From an uncultured Tateyamaria sp. (lineage in GTDB: Bacteria > Pseudomonadota > Alphaproteobacteria > Rhodobacterales > Rhodobacteraceae), in contig NZ_CANKXW010000001.1 in assembly GCF_947487805.1 (NCBI RefSeq), forward strand, positions 805,501 to 869,500: a DNA stretch of 64,000 nucleotides, in the 5' to 3' direction. Both the position numbers and the translations under genes were made by a program. Below the pieces are notes generated by a model, which saw only the letters and a list, made by a program, of their open reading frames with translations, searched no databases and had not been told where the DNA came from. Positions within the stretch are counted from its first letter, which is position 1; each line of letters begins with the position of its first letter. Below are positions 63,906-64,000 of this stretch, piece after piece.

Positions 63906-64000
63906 ATGGCCTATGCCTACACCCGCGCGCCGGAGGAGAGGCCCAAACTGGGGCTGATCGCCCTTCAGGCCGACCGCACGATGGAGGATGACTTTCGCCG
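63906..64000 (+). CDS. EutA-like Asp/Glu racemase family protein (3' truncated by window)
   Basis: Only the first 31 residues are visible: MAYAYTRAPEERPKLGLIAL and then ADRTMEDDFRR. This start is typical of maleate isomerase/EutA proteins of ectoine-type operons, whose family includes arylmalonate decarboxylases. It starts one base after the M24 stop, so it belongs to the same operon. Confidence 0.6.
   Translation, partial: MAYAYTRAPEERPKLGLIALQADRTMEDDFR

Overview
The window looks like a chromosomal segment of a marine alphaproteobacterium of the Rhodobacteraceae (Roseobacter group). This rests on high GC, the DUF1150/Hsp20 pair, a PgeF-MidA-Lgt string, CIRCE-controlled groESL, and the overall protein character. 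No rRNA, tRNA, CRISPR array or intact insertion sequence was seen. The exact genus cannot be read from the sequence.

Layout. 1-1.8 kb: end of the F1 ATP synthase operon (atpD partial, atpC) with a palindromic repeat between the genes and a strong terminator. 1.8-12.8 kb: housekeeping and small metabolic genes (H-type lectin protein, VOC protein, polar amino acid ABC transporter, fatty acid desaturase, prs, a DsbA-like isomerase with an alpha/beta hydrolase, and a minus-strand run ppaC-HAD-MaoC-ribF-ycgN). 12.9-14.9 kb: two tandem five-codon ORFs, a small basic ORF, a DUF2161 nuclease-like gene, a membrane LuxR-type protein and a PepSY protein. 15.1-17.2 kb: groES-groEL with a sigma70 promoter and CIRCE.

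17.7-33.9 kb is the most distinctive part: a carbohydrate catabolic locus with an RpiR regulator, SDR, IolE and IolD on one strand and IolG, an aldehyde dehydrogenase, an HpcH/HpaI aldolase, a D-2-hydroxyacid dehydrogenase, a ribose-type ABC importer and an aldo/keto reductase on the other, followed by LysR and CoA-acylating methylmalonate-semialdehyde dehydrogenase. The first three inositol steps (IolG, IolE, IolD) are present, but IolB, IolC and IolJ are not seen in the window. The enzymes present in their place can be arranged into a non-phosphorylating route: 5-deoxyglucuronate to 5-deoxyglucarate to a 2-keto acid to hydroxypyruvate plus malonate semialdehyde, then glycerate and acetyl-CoA. 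Three promoter regions of this locus share an inverted repeat close to TGCAA-N6-TTGCA, the probable RpiR operator. A stand-alone tyrosine integrase lies directly after the locus, so it may be acquired.

35-45 kb: DMT transporter, NUDIX, secreted lipase-like protein, phnM, purEK, YdcH, Hsp20, DUF1150, a zincin, PhzF, and a sulfate-activation enzyme (ATP sulfurylase/APS kinase) whose reading frame is continuous with an upstream MarR-like winged-helix domain. 45-54 kb: a membrane/ferredoxin/adenylate cyclase chimera, trxB, Lrp regulator, Hint-domain protein, pgeF-midA-lgt, ubiK, YbjN. 54-64 kb: proC, csaA, a second 2-hydroxyacid dehydrogenase, tdk, a possible CII-like protein overlapping arsH, a cyclic-nucleotide-binding patatin, a KAS III-like enzyme, and a catabolic trio (diaminopropionate ammonia-lyase-like, M24 peptidase, EutA-like protein) that runs off the end.
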